Assembly (NCBI GenBank): GCA_037447655.1
Contig: JBBHKE010003430.1
Location: forward strand, 64,001 to 128,000
Origin: Zygnema cylindricum
Taxonomy: Eukaryota > Streptophyta > Zygnematophyceae > Zygnematales > Zygnemataceae
Direction: 5' to 3'
DNA: 64,000 nt
Below the pieces are notes generated by a model, which ran no database searches, was not told where the DNA came from, and was given only the letters and a program-made list of their open reading frames with translations. Position numbers and translations under genes: made by a program. Shown one piece after another: positions 50,812 to 61,996 of this stretch; the stretch's first letter is position 1, and each line of letters opens with the position of its first letter.

Positions 50812-53224
50812 GTCCACGGCGTACCACCCTCAGACAGGCGGTCAGACGGAAAGAGTGAACAAAACGTTGGAGGAGGCTTTAAGGGCTTATGTATCAATGC
50901 ACCAAACAGCCTGGGTGAACCATTTGACATCGATTGAGGTAGCATACAATAGTGCTGTGCACTTATCAACTAATGCTACATCTTTCTCTCTCAATGGGCA
51001 ACAACCTACCTTTCCCCATAATTTATTGGTCACCGATTGCCTTACACCAGACGCTATGGACTTTGCACGGACGTTGCAAGTGAATCTGGATAAGGTGGCG
51101 AAGGCCCTCAACAAGCAAAAGATTGCCGAAAGTCGCAAGCCGATGCTCATCGGAAGGACATCGACTTTCGTGTGGGAGACAAGGTTTGCCTAAATATGGC
51201 AAACATGTCATTACCAAGTGCGCTTTCAAGGAAATTAGCACCACGGTTCACGCGACCATTCACCATCCTTTCCAAAGTGAATGACGTGGCTTACATACTT
51301 GATATTCCAAAAGAATGGCAGATTCACAATGTGTTTCATGTTTCACTACTCAAACCATTTCGCGATCCTGCCTCGGTTTTTCCTCATAGCCGCCAATCTA
51401 CCCCGCTACCGTCTATCCAAGGTAATACGGATGAATATAAGGTGGAGGAAATTCTACAGTATCGTCGCCGCCAACATTCCGACTCCACGCAAGATTTAGT
51501 GCGGTGGAAAGGTTATGGAATGGAGGTCGATGCTTACGTAGACGAACACGATCTTCATTCCCCGATTTGCTGCACCGGTTTCTGCAGAGTGCGGACACTC
51601 CGCATAATCGCACTTAGTGCAACACGGGAACAAATCGCAGAATCGCAACATTCATAGTCATCGTGAGAATGCAGCGAGGAAACGCAGCGGCGATGGTAAC
51701 GGACCAAAGCACTATGGTTGCGCAACCACCGAAGCGCATTGTAATAATGACGCCGTCAGATAATTGCAACGCCACCGTTGCGTTGATAGAAAAGCGCAAC
51801 GGCGTAGGAGTGAATGGCAACCTTGGTGAGGTTGAACTCTCGGTATCGTCGTAGCAGCGCAATTTACGAAACGTTGGACACTGCGAAAACTTCGCACGCT
51901 GCGACGCCTGGAAGAGTCCAATCACGAAACCCTCAACCATCTCAACCCAAGCCGCCATTAATACTCGCGACCAACCAAGTTTGAGCAACTTAGAGAGCAT
52001 CTCGCTCCGCACCGGCAGCTTACCCTCACTTTTTCAATTGCCTGAACTATCTCGTACAACCGCATCTAGGGCGTTGTCGTCCTCTCCACCACCAAAAAAG
52101 AGGAGACTCATACGAGTGGGGCAGGAGGATACACCTCGCCAAGATAGATTGTTATTCGCGGTGGAGGTCATTGTAGATGCTGACAGGAGAAGAGGAGTGG
52201 TGGAAGAACCAGAGCAGGGAAAGAGACTGCTATTAGCGAGGAAGAACCGACGGAAAATTGTGGAGGGGAGGGGTCGGAGAAGTCAAAGGACCCCGAGTAT
52301 AACCCACTTAAAGAGGGGGACCAAGTGGATGAAAAAGATCAAGAGCTCTCAAACGCTGAAGAACCAGAGCGAGAACCGGCACCTCCACCGATAGCAGAAC
52401 GTGCTTCAGAGCTGGAGGTGATGAGGGATCCAAATAAAGAGAATACCGCCTACAAGCAATCTTCAAAGAGCTTGAAAAAGAAGGCCAAGGCGTAGTTTCT
52501 AAGTGGGGATGATGTGTTCGTCCTCCAACGTGAGGAAGTGGAAACAGAAGGGGAAAGTCAAAGAGAAGAAGAAATGCCTGACTATCTTTTTCCACTACCT
52601 ACCGACCCAAGATTTCTCGATCTCGCCTTCAGTTTCGCCAAACCCTAAAATTGGGATCCCTTATAGTGGCCTGCAGCGTGGCGCACAAGAAGATCTGGAG
52701 AACCAATCAATATCCCTACCAGTGTGCCATCACACTCGACATGGAATTTCACGAGGACAAAGGACCAGGGGAACAATCATAAGGGTTATGTGTAGTTAAA
52801 CCCACATGCACTACCGTTCGTAGAGGTGGTCGAGGACCTCTACTTGTACACGGTGGACGTTTCAAGATTACTCCACCATTACCATCCATAGGATGTCCGC
52901 CTAAACGACATCATTTTGCGCGCGGAAGTAACACTATAAGAGCTAACACTCAAGTTTGCCTAGAAAAATGCCCTGCAGCGAGCCCGAGCTGCCATAAAGC
53001 ACGTTTCCTTCAAATTGAGGAAAGTACCAGCCCGAGCTGCCAGAAAGCACGTTTCCTTCAAATTGAGGAAAGTACCTATGTTGAAACCGGCGAACGAAGC
53101 GACAACAGAGGCTCCGCAAATCATAGCACTGGAAGCTCCCCAAAGTCCAGCGCCAGAAGCACCTGCACCTGAGGCCGCTACTCCACCGCCTGCAGTGCTA
53201 GATGCTGCACCGGAAGAAGAAAGG
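50812..53224 (+). mobile_element. gypsy chromovirus, integrase end, chromodomain, extra ORF
   Basis: Continues the integrase (STAYHPQTGGQTERVNKTLE near 50825), with a frameshift near 51165, then a GPY/F-type module (FTRPFTILSKVNDVAYILDI) and a chromodomain at about 51430-51555 (DEYKVEEILQYRRR, LVRWKGYG). Chromodomains mark the chromovirus clade and steer integration into heterochromatin (family knowledge). From 51960 to 53222 follows an additional charged, Pro- and Ala-rich coding region in shifted frames (LPELSRTTASRALSSSPPPK; APEAPAPEAATPPPA). Copia-H cuts it at AAAGG. Confidence 0.85.
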
Positions 53225-53953
53225 TGTTGTCTTTTTGGAAAGCTTTCCATCACAGAGCACCGCAGCTGCTTTACAGACAAAGCAGCGCAGCTGCTATACA
53301 GACATAGCAGCGCAGCTGCTATACAACAGAGCAGCGCAGCTGCTATACAGCAGAGCAGTTGCTATACAGCAGAGCAGCGCAGCAGCGAAGCTGCAACACA
53401 GACAGGACAAAGCAACCACGATTATATTTGATATGGTCCGTACGGACAACGCAGCGTCTAATATTCTTAATGTGATTCTATACAGGATAGAGCAACTGCG
53501 ATAGATATGATTCTAGTTAGCTTAGTTATAGCTCAGTGGTAGCTTAGTGATAGCTCAATAGTAGCTTGACAGATTAGTGGTAGCTTGGTGGTTTGATGTA
53601 CCTCTTAAGTACACTGGTGTTGCTAGTTCAACATAAGTATAAGACTTAAGACTCATAACATATCATGTATCCAGACTTCCAAGTAGTAAAACTGCAGACA
53701 GTTTTTGGGAAACTTCTGAGTATTATATCTTGAGTGTTGTCGAGTCAATTGTGCTATAACTTTGGGAGTTATCAGTGTTTATTCTACTCTATATTCTGAT
53801 AGAGTTTTGTGAGGTTTGGATGCTTGTATAAGAAGTGGTGAGCACTTAAGAACAGCTGTTTGGTAGGATTCTTGATAGCTTCTGAGAGTGTATCATGTCT
53901 ACTTCTACTACTACTGCTGCTCCTCCACCTGCACCGGTGGTTGTAGAACAACA
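53225..53953 (+). repeat. Copia-H 5' LTR
   Basis: TGTTGTCTTTTTGGAAAGC...GTAGAACAACA. Near its start (53265-53400) it carries five or six imperfect 21-25 base units based on GCAGCGCAGCTGCTATACA, a likely U3 enhancer-type repeat. The gag ATG (53895) lies in its last 59 bases. Confidence 0.95.
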
Positions 53954-54710
53954 GGTTATGGGCCTGTCATCAAGAATTCCTATCTTTTCCGGGGATAAGT
54001 ATGTTTACTGGGCGGATATGGTGGAGACACATTTTGAAAATGTCAATCTTTTGGATGTATTGGATGGTTCGCTGGATGAATCTGATCCGTCATGGTCTAA
54101 GAAAAATACGCAGGCTCGTTCTATTTTGAAATTTTGTATATCTGAGGACTTAGCTATGTCTCGGATAAAAATGAAAAAAACAATTGATATTTGGAAATCT
54201 CTTAAAAGTGATTATGAAAAGGCCAATGTTCAGGAAGAGCTTCTATTGGCTGGAAAAATTTGGGACTATAAGTATACTGGCGGTACAATGGCTGAATATT
54301 CTAACAAATTTCGTATCCTTGTAGATGCACATGCTTGTGCAGGTGGGGTGTTTCCTCCTTTTCAACAAGCAACATTGCTCATGAGGGGTCTCCCTCGTAG
54401 TATGAAAGGAGCATCTGACATGCTCAAACAAAAAGATAAAGCTAGCTGGACATTACAGTTAGCCATCAATATTTTACTAGAGGAGGAAGCTACATCTAAT
54501 ATTCTCAATGTTGAGCAAGTAAAAGCTTTTAATTCACACTTTGAGAGAAAAAGACAGTTTAATCAGCAAAGAAATCAGTATAATCAGTTCAGACATTTTA
54601 ATCAAGGTGGAAATAGACAATCCAACAATGCATGCTTTTATTGTAGTGAGAGAGGTCATGGATACAAATTTTGTCCTAAGCTTAAAAAAGCTAACGATAG
54701 AGGTTTATAG
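53895..54710 (+). CDS. Copia-H gag polyprotein
   Basis: Uninterrupted 271-aa ORF. It starts inside the 5' LTR; the first 20 residues (MSTSTTTAAPPPAPVVVEQQ) are LTR-encoded and the next codons (VMG) read through the primer-binding site. Central UBN2/copia-type gag region (SRIPIFSGDKYVYWADMVE, KEELLLAG-like QEELLLAGKIWDYKYTGGTM) and a C-terminal zinc knuckle CFYCSERGHGYKFC (CX2CX4HX4C). The N-terminal initiator-to-knuckle layout is normal for copia gag except for the LTR-encoded start. The same ATG in the 3' LTR (58969) opens a short frame into the gypsy flank. Confidence 0.85.
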   Translation: MSTSTTTAAPPPAPVVVEQQVMGLSSRIPIFSGDKYVYWADMVETHFENVNLLDVLDGSLDESDPSWSKKNTQARSILKFCISEDLAMSRIKMKKTIDIWKSLKSDYEKANVQEELLLAGKIWDYKYTGGTMAEYSNKFRILVDAHACAGGVFPPFQQATLLMRGLPRSMKGASDMLKQKDKASWTLQLAINILLEEEATSNILNVEQVKAFNSHFERKRQFNQQRNQYNQFRHFNQGGNRQSNNACFYCSERGHGYKFCPKLKKANDRGL

Positions 54711-54812
54711 CGGCCGGGATGGCAACAAAGCCAGTTTTACAAAGACTTCACGGGGACTACACCTCGTGGAAATGCACTATTTTCGGCTTCTTCGTCTCTC
54801 TAAGACGAGACT

Positions 54813-57800
54813 TTGACGGTTTCTACAGAGGACGATACGGATCTATTCGCTATGGCGGCTGCAATGGAGGGCGCGAAGGACCACGGATGGATAATGGATA
54901 CAAGAGCGTCAGCCCACATGTGCTGGAACAAGGCCATCTTCAAAAATCTGAAAGCTACGCCGGAGAAAAATATTTACTATGCTTGTGGAATGAGTGTCCA
55001 AACTCGTGCTGTGGGTGATGTGTCCTTACTAGTTGATGTAGAAGGAAAAGCAATTGAAAGGACTCTTCACAATGTCTTATTTGTGCCTGACTTTAAGAAA
55101 AATCTGTTTTCTACGTCGTTGGTAGAGAGCAAAGGCTTTGAGGTTAATTTGAAAAATGGTGGCAAGTTGTTAGCAAAAATGGTAAGGTTGCGGTTACAGG
55201 TACTAGAGATAGTAGCAAGATGTATCGCATGGATATGGCTAATACCAAGGAGAATGATGTTTTGTACTCCGGTGTTTTGCACTCAGATGAGTAGTGGCAT
55301 AAAAGAATAGGCCATGTAAATTATGATAGTTTGTGGAAAATGGTCATTGCTCGAAAAATAGAGGGTGTATCAATCACTGATAGGCCGGTCAAAACTTGCG
55401 ATGGTTGCGCATTAGGCAAAATCCACAGATTGCCATTTCCTAAGGAGTCTGAGCATCGGTCAACGAAACTTTTACAACAAATTCATTCGGATGTCTTTGG
55501 TCCGGCGAAGGTTCCATCTGCCGTAGGGATGAAATATATGGTCACCTTCACAGATGATTTATCCAGGTTTACAAAAGTTTACTTCATGAAGGAGTAGAGT
55601 GAAGTGTTCGGTCACTTCAAACACTATAAAGCATGGGCTGAAAAACTTCATAATTCATCTATTTTACAGCTCAGATCTGACAATAGTGGTGAATATACAT
55701 AGAAAGAATTTGAAACCTTTTTACTCGAGGAAGGCATTAGTCATCTATTGACTGTTCCATATTCACCGGAACAAAATGGGGTGTCGGGAAGACTGAATAG
55801 AACTCTCACGGCAAGCTCTTGATCTATGCTCGCCGATAAAGGTGTGGATCCGAAATTCTGGGCTGAGGCTCTAAATTGTGCAGTTTATATTAAAAATAGG
55901 ATAGGATCAAGATCGGTAGAAACAACTCCTTACGAAATCTGGACGGGTAGCAAACCAGATGTTAGCCATTTCAAGGTCTTTGGTAGTCAATGCTTTATAT
56001 TGGATACGTCTACAGATAGATGGAAAATGGAACCGAAGGGATTACCGGGTATTCTGTTAGGATATGATGATCACTCGAAAGGTTATAGAGTCTTTGTGTT
56101 TGAAAGGCAGAAAATAGTTGTAGCTAGAAACATCATTGTTAAGGATGAACTAGACTCCATAGATTTATTTCAAATGACAGAGCAGCAAAGGCAACAGAAA
56201 GTACAGGAGTATGTCATCTTAGATTGCATGCAGGAACTTGTCCCGCAGATTCCACAAACTCCGGTAATGACTCAGGAATCAGACTCCCTCCAACTTCCTC
56301 ACCAACTTCGGGTCCAGACGGACCAAGAGCAGTCAATACAGACGGAACGCAACCAGCGCAATCACGAACACACGGATCGCAACCAGCGCAATCAGCAAGA
56401 CACGGATCGCAACCAGCGCAACCAGCGCAATCAGCGCAATGCGCGGGATCCGACGATCTCAGCCTCAGAATTTCCGGGGGGAAGAAGATCAAGCAGCCGC
56501 CTGCAAGCAAGCTCTCACTTTGCCTACTCGGCAGTCTCAGGGGAGCCCTTGACCATCCAAGAAGCTTTCTCATCACCAGAGCGGAATCACTGGATTGAGG
56601 CGGCAAACGACGAAATGAAGTCGATCATGGAGGCTCAAACATTGGAGCTCGTGGACCTTCCTCTAGACCGAAAAGCGATCGGCAGCAAATGGGTATTCAA
56701 GGTGAAGTTAAATCCCGATAACACCATTGAACGCTATAAGGCCAGACTTGTGGCGAATGGGTAGAATCAAAAGGAAGGAATCGATTTTGAAGAAAGATTT
56801 TCTCCGGTTGTAAGATTTCTAACAGTTAAGATTTTGCTTGCCCTAGCTGCTATAGAAGATATGGAAATTCATCAGATGGATGTAAAAACGGCCTTTTTGC
56901 ATGTAGAACTAGAAGAGACCATTTACATGCAGCTGCCTGAAAAGTATGTGGAACCAGGAAAAGAGCACTTAGTATGCAAGTTGTTAAAATCTTTGTACGG
57001 CCTAAAACAGGCCCCCATACAGTGGAATATAATGCTTGATGAATTCTTGACTAGTCTAGGATTTCAAAGGATAAGTTCTGATCACTCAGTCTACGTTCTA
57101 AAGGGTGACAATGGGATAGTGTATATAGCAGTATATGTAGATGATTTGCTATTAATTACCAAATCAATGGCTGAAATTAACAAAATCAAAACTGCTCTAA
57201 ACTCACGGTTCGAGATGAAAGACCATGGTGAGGCAAAATATATTTTGGGTATCCAGGTAGAGAGGGACAGAAATATGAAAATAATAAAATTGACTCAAAA
57301 AGAGGCTATTGGAAACATGTTAGATGAGTACAGAATGCATGGGGCAAAAGGATGTTTAACTCCAATAGAGTTTCGGCAGAAGTTAGAGGGAGAAGAGACA
57401 GAACCAGGTGTCATTGTTAGCGAGTATTTAGAATCACGGGAGAATGATCCTATGATAATAATACCTTATAGACAGATAGTGGGAAGCTTAATATATTTCA
57501 TGAACTATACCCGTCCTGACATTGCTGCAGCAGTCGGGGTACTGAGTAGGAGTGTAGAAAATCCGAGACAATCTGATCTTGATGCAGCAAAGAGAGTCTT
57601 AAGATATTTGGCAGGAACTAAAGATCTCAAACTCACTCTAGGCGGAGGAGAAGTCAAGGTGCAAACATAGAATGATGCAAGTTATGGCGACATGCCAAGC
57701 CAGAAATCCACCACGGGATTCGTTCTACAAATTGGGAACGGTACTTGCTGTTGGAGCAACAAACTTCAAAAGGTTACAGCACAGTCGACAATAGAGTCAG

Positions 57801-58120
57801 AATATATGGCAGCAAGCGCGGCCCTCAAAGAACTCTTATGTGTAAAATCCATGTTACAAGAACTAGGATACATGCAAGCTGGTCCACAGGTGATCTGGTG
57901 TGATAACCAGGCTGCCATTGCCATTGCTTCTAACCCGAGTCATCACTTCAAAAGCAAGCACATGGATGTAAGATTGCACTTTGTAAGAGAAAAAGTGTTC
58001 TCTAGAGTGATTAAATTATGTTATTTACCAGATGCAAAAATTATTGTTGATATGCTCACTAAAGCTCTTCCTGCTCCTAAGCTGAAGTATTGTAGGGACG
58101 CAATGGGATTAAGTGAATAG
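54813..58120 (+). pseudogene. Copia-H pol
   Basis: Protease near 54890 has DTRAS (Gly to Arg in the DTGAS motif). A frameshift occurs near 55190. GAG-pre/zinc part (CDGCALGKIHRLPF, 55400), integrase with FTDDLSRFTKVYF and SDNSGEYT and stops at 55596, 55699 and 55820. RT 56590-57300 has WELV-like LELVDLPLDRKAIG, KTAFLHVELEET, LYGLKQAP and YVDDLLLITKS with a stop at 56762; RNase H to 58120 with a stop at 57668. The IN/RT linker (56300-56460) is a hydrophilic Asn/Arg/Gln repeat (DRNQRN). Confidence 0.88.
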
Positions 58121-58279
58121 TTGAATTGATGTTTTGCTATACTGCCACTCTGCGAAAATCCACCATTGAGATATAGTGGGACTGGGTGATTTGCTAATTG
58201 CTATACTGCTATGCTGCGGTGTTGCGCTAGTTTATCACCGCAACTGCGTTGGGATACTGAGTCTAAAGCTTTAGGGGAG

Positions 58280-59027
58280 TGTTGTCTTTTTGGAAAGCTT
58301 TCAGTCTCAGAGCAGCGCAGCTGCTTTACAGACAAAGCAGTGCAGCTGCTATACAAACAAAGCAGCGCAGCTGCTATACAACATAGCACCGCAGCTCCTA
58401 TACAGCAGAGTAACTGCTATACAGCAGAGCAGCTCCTATACAGCAGAGCAGCGCAGCAGCGAAGCTGCAACACAGATAGGACAAGGCAACCACGATTATA
58501 TTTGATATGGTCCGTACGGACAACGCAACGTCTAATATTCTTAATGTGATTCTGTACAGGATAGAGCAACTGCGATAGATACGATTCTAGTTAGCTTAGT
58601 GATAGCTCAGTGGTAGCTTAGTGATAGCTCAATGGTAGCTTGACAGATTAGTGGTAGCTTGGTGGTTTGATGTACCTCTCAAGTACACTGGTGTTGCCAG
58701 TTCAACACAAGTATAAGACTTAGGACTCATAACATATCATGTATCCAGACTTCCAAGTAGTAAAACTGCAGACAGTTTTTGGGAAACTTCTGAGTATTAT
58801 ATCTTGAGTGTTGTCGGGTCAATTATGCTATAACTTTGGGAGATATCAGTGTTTATTCTACTCTATATTCTGATAGAGTTTTGTGAGGTTTGGATGCTTG
58901 CATAAGAAGTGGTGAGCACTTAAGAACAGCTGTTTGGTAGGATTCTTGATAGCTTCTGAGAGTGTATCATGTCTACTTCTACTACTACTGCTGCTCCTCC
59001 ACCTGCACCGGTGGCTGTAGAACAACA
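58280..59027 (+). repeat. Copia-H 3' LTR
   Basis: Matches the 5' LTR with scattered changes and indels, mostly in the GCAGCTGC repeat block (58310-58470). Confidence 0.95.
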
Positions 59028-59690
59028 AAAGGGACCAGCTACCAGAGCGAATCGTCAAGAGACGCTTAGCAACGGCAGATCACCACATCGCACTCTTGGA
59101 GAATGTGTGTGTGCAGCTCCATAACCAATAGGATACCCTGCGGGAAGAATTTGAGGAGTACCGAGAGGAAACCTACAAAATGTTTCGTCAGCTCCGGTCG
59201 CCCTGAGTAAGTACCATTCAGCGGGACGCTGAATCTTTAGTGGGAGGCTCTGTAATAAGGTTACATTATTATGTACAGTATAGGCTGTTGTTGCGGTTTA
59301 GAGCAGCGCAGGTGCAATGTAGACAAGCACAGTATAGCAGCGGAACAACGTAGCATAGCAGTATAACAATGTAGCGTAGCAATATAGCGACGTAGCGTAG
59401 CAACATAGCGACGCAACGTAGCAGTATAAGCAACGCCGTAGAAGGTAGATTTGACTACATGATTCTAGAAGATAGTTGATAGATCGTGGTTGACCGTGAA
59501 GGTCCATGTGTACATAAGGATAGCACCTAGTTGACTAACAACTGATTAGTTTAAATAGTCCAGTAGACCTAGTCAATAGTAGACTCTTTTGAGTAGACCT
59601 TCGCAACGAGCTTTCAACTTGTAATCTACTCCCGAATAATAAAGCTCAATCTTTTATCCTTGTGTGTTGTGTACTGTTGCTGTTGCTACG
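59028..59690 (+). mobile_element. gypsy chromovirus 3' end and LTR
   Basis: The extra ORF continues after Copia-H (RIVKRRLATADHHIALLENV, then a stop and a Glu-rich helix to 59205), followed by purine tract TTTAGTGGGAGGC and an LTR starting about 59251 (TGTAATAAGG). The LTR contains tandem GTAGCGTAGCAACATAGCGAC units (59310-59430) and an AATAAA near 59636. The right end, perhaps near 59690, cannot be fixed because the 5' LTR is absent. Confidence 0.7.
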
Positions 59691-59784
59691 AGGAGATCCT
59701 TGGAGTCTTTCCGCTGTGCATGGTGGTGTGTTGTGGGTTACTTTGCCTCCTTTTACAATAGAGATAGTGCGGCAAATCTAGAGG

Positions 59785-59960
59785 GTGAGAAGGAGAGTGA
59801 AAGGGAGAGGGAGAGAGAGAGGGAGAAAGAGAGGGAAAAGGAGTTTTAAAGAGAGAGAGAGAGAAGGGAGAGAAAAAGAGAGTGAAAGAGAGTGGGAATG
59901 GAGATAGATTGGAAGTATGAGAGAGTGGTAGAGGGAGAGGGCATAAAGGTGAGAGAGCAC
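59785..59960. repeat. GA-rich purine tract
   Basis: GAGAGA, GGGAGA and AAAGAGAG units. Nothing else recognised between the gypsy LTR and X2, apart from the GT tract. Confidence 0.8.
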
Positions 59961-60269
59961 ATTTTAGAAACCCTCAATAAAAAAATATGGATGTCAACAT
60001 GGATAGATTCGAGAGAAAAGGGAGCGTGAAAGAGGGACAGAGGCAATGAAGAGGTAAACGGAGTGACGCGCCATATGCAAAGGGAGAAGGAGCCGCCACA
60101 TGCGACCTCAACATCCATAGAAATGAAATGAAGGTGGCGGCGGTATTTTCGCATGCTTCTTCATGAAACGAATGAGATCTGTTCGTTTGCCAAAATGACG
60201 GCGCAGCGTCAGATCCCTAAAAAAACAAAAAATAAATGGATGGATGAGATTGTTGAATAAGGGATCCAT

Positions 60270-60270
<1 letters not shown>

Positions 60271-60306
<36 letters not shown>
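60271..60306. repeat. (GT)n microsatellite
   Basis: About 17 GT units, just before repeat X2. Confidence 0.95.
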
Positions 60307-60309
<3 letters not shown>

Positions 60310-60330
60310 TTTTTATTATGAAGTTATTAT

Positions 60331-61539
60331 TGTTGTTTCACATATTTGTAGTTTTTTCGTAGAGTTGCTATGGTTTACTCTTGTAAGGGAACGTTGATAG
60401 TTTTATGGTTCTTGACTTCGTTTCCGTATCCGCTTTTATTTGTAGTATCACCGTTTATGTGCTTCTTAACGATTTCAAGTGATAATTCTTTTTGTGTTCC
60501 TTGTCTTTTAGCATTAAATTTCTTAAAATTTTCGCCTCCAGCGGATAGTAAATCAATGCTCTTCATCGAATTCCATATATGAAGGGAAAAGGTCAGGCAA
60601 GTGTGGAAAACAAGAGTGCACACAGTCCACTCCGATTAGCGATAACAACATTACTGTGTACCCTAAAAAACCCTAAAAACCCTAAACCCTTAGGGTTTTT
60701 AGACTGTGTACCCAACATTGGCACCGATGTTTTTTTTTCACTTAAATCGAAAAAAAATCCGTGCGCATTTGTATTATTATTATTATTTTTGTTTTTTCCA
60801 GTTTTCAATCGCGACATCGCAATCGGAGGGTAAGAGTGTTACCTTTCTATTGCTTGCGTCAGAAAAAGAAATCCAACGGTCCACGGAGTTAAGCGCTTTG
60901 ACTGCCTGAAAAACATTTTACACTGATAACAATGGACGGTCTAGATTCGCTGTTCGTACAATTTATCGCAAACCTGCAAAAGGCTTCGAAACATTACAAG
61001 GCGGCGCCTATCTATCTAACGAAAAAGCTTGGGAAAAGCTCGGAGCGAAATAAACGGTCTGTAACTCAGTTTAGGGGTTCCGAACCAGTAGGAACCGTTG
61101 GATCCGCCTGAGTTTATTAGCTGAAATTGTTAAATCGTTTACAAACCTAAAAAAGTCTAAGCAATAATTTAGAATATGCCAAAAAATCTTGAAAGTTCCT
61201 CAAATTTAATGTAATCTGTATTGTATGTGCTTTTATTTACACGTACTTTTAATGCTTTCGTAATTTTAGGCACTATACTCCAGTACATTACCGTACATTG
61301 ACAAAATCATGGGTTTGTCACTACTTCGTCTTGAATGAGCCAAAACAAACGGTTAACCAAACCAAACAGTTGAACCTTAAACGAATAAACGGTAGATTTA
61401 ACAAACCGAACTGTGAAAAAACAGGTTGAGTTCGGCTCGGCTCGGTTGAGTTCGGTTCAGACCAAGCCAGTCATTTGTCGCTGCTAGGTTGTTGTCGCTA
61501 AAGAACAAAGTCTCCGTCAGAGCAACATCATTAGCTCCA
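60331..61539. mobile_element. dispersed repeat X, copy 2 (uninterrupted)
   Basis: 1,209 bp, TGTTGTTTCAC...TTAGCTCCA, in direct orientation to X1 at 20172. Shows the empty sites of the two X1 insertions. It contains patches that look like short exons with borders (for example TTTTCCAG before 60802 and GGTAAGAG after), which may be captured gene pieces, and a telomere-like inverted run (60659-60703). Confidence 0.75.
60932..61111 (+). CDS. small ORF in repeat X2, 59 aa
   Basis: Begins MDGLDSLFVQFIANLQKASK and continues HYKAAPIYLTKKLGK before a Ser/Gly-rich tail. Amphipathic, coding-like composition; family not recognised. The same ORF in X1 starts at 20774 but is cut by the hAT-like element, so if it is a gene fragment only X2 keeps it. 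Could be a piece of a host exon carried by the repeat. Confidence 0.3.
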   Translation: MDGLDSLFVQFIANLQKASKHYKAAPIYLTKKLGKSSERNKRSVTQFRGSEPVGTVGSA

Positions 61540-61574
61540 TAAGGAAATGTGTTGAAACCGAAACCGATTAGGTA

Positions 61575-61771
61575 CACCTTGAATCGTTATTAGCGTATAG
61601 AGATTATTAGTGTAAGAAAAATTTAGCGTCATTCATTCTAATTTAGTGCCAGGAGACGTGGCAAATTATGATCCACGACCTTAAATAGTGTAGTTTATTA
61701 TATTTAAAGTATCAATGTCAAAATTTTGGGGTGCCGATATAGCGTACAAAAGGCTAATAACGATCGCGGTG
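61575..61771. mobile_element. TA-flanked MITE, related subfamily
   Basis: 197 bp; ends CACCTTGAATCGTTATTAGCG and inverse CTAATAACGATCGCGGTG, with TA at 61573-61574 and 61772-61773. The TIR is a variant of the 8154/8594/10464 family. The interior is unrelated in sequence. Confidence 0.65.
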
Positions 61772-61996
61772 TAGTAAATTTCCGCACACTTCGTTCATAC
61801 TGTACGCAGTTTCAGTGCGGAATCCGCACTGAATATTTGCACATTGTATTTATAGGCTTAAAATTTTTATTAGTATTTAATGAAAGTAGATTATTAAATT
61901 CTACAGTTGTACTCTTCTGAAGTTTTCTGTAAAATTTACATAGGATCGCCAGGGATGAAATAATGAAGGAAAACAAAGAAGTAATCGTAGGAAAGT

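Larger units (their letters stand above)
53225..59027 (+). mobile_element. Copia-H, complete copia element
   Basis: 5' LTR 53225-53953 (729 bp), 3' LTR 58280-59027 (748 bp), target duplication AAAGG at 53220-53224 and 59028-59032, purine tract TTAGGGGAG before the 3' LTR, primer site GGTTATGGGCCTGTC after the 5' LTR. Gag is a long clean ORF; pol has at least five stops. A different LTR family from Copia-1/D/F. Confidence 0.95.

Noticed and set aside
20172-61539. X1 and X2 as LTRs of one giant 41 kb element
   Set aside because: The flanking bases differ (TTTAC versus TAAGG), there is no primer site or purine tract next to them, and the interior is a separate gypsy nest.
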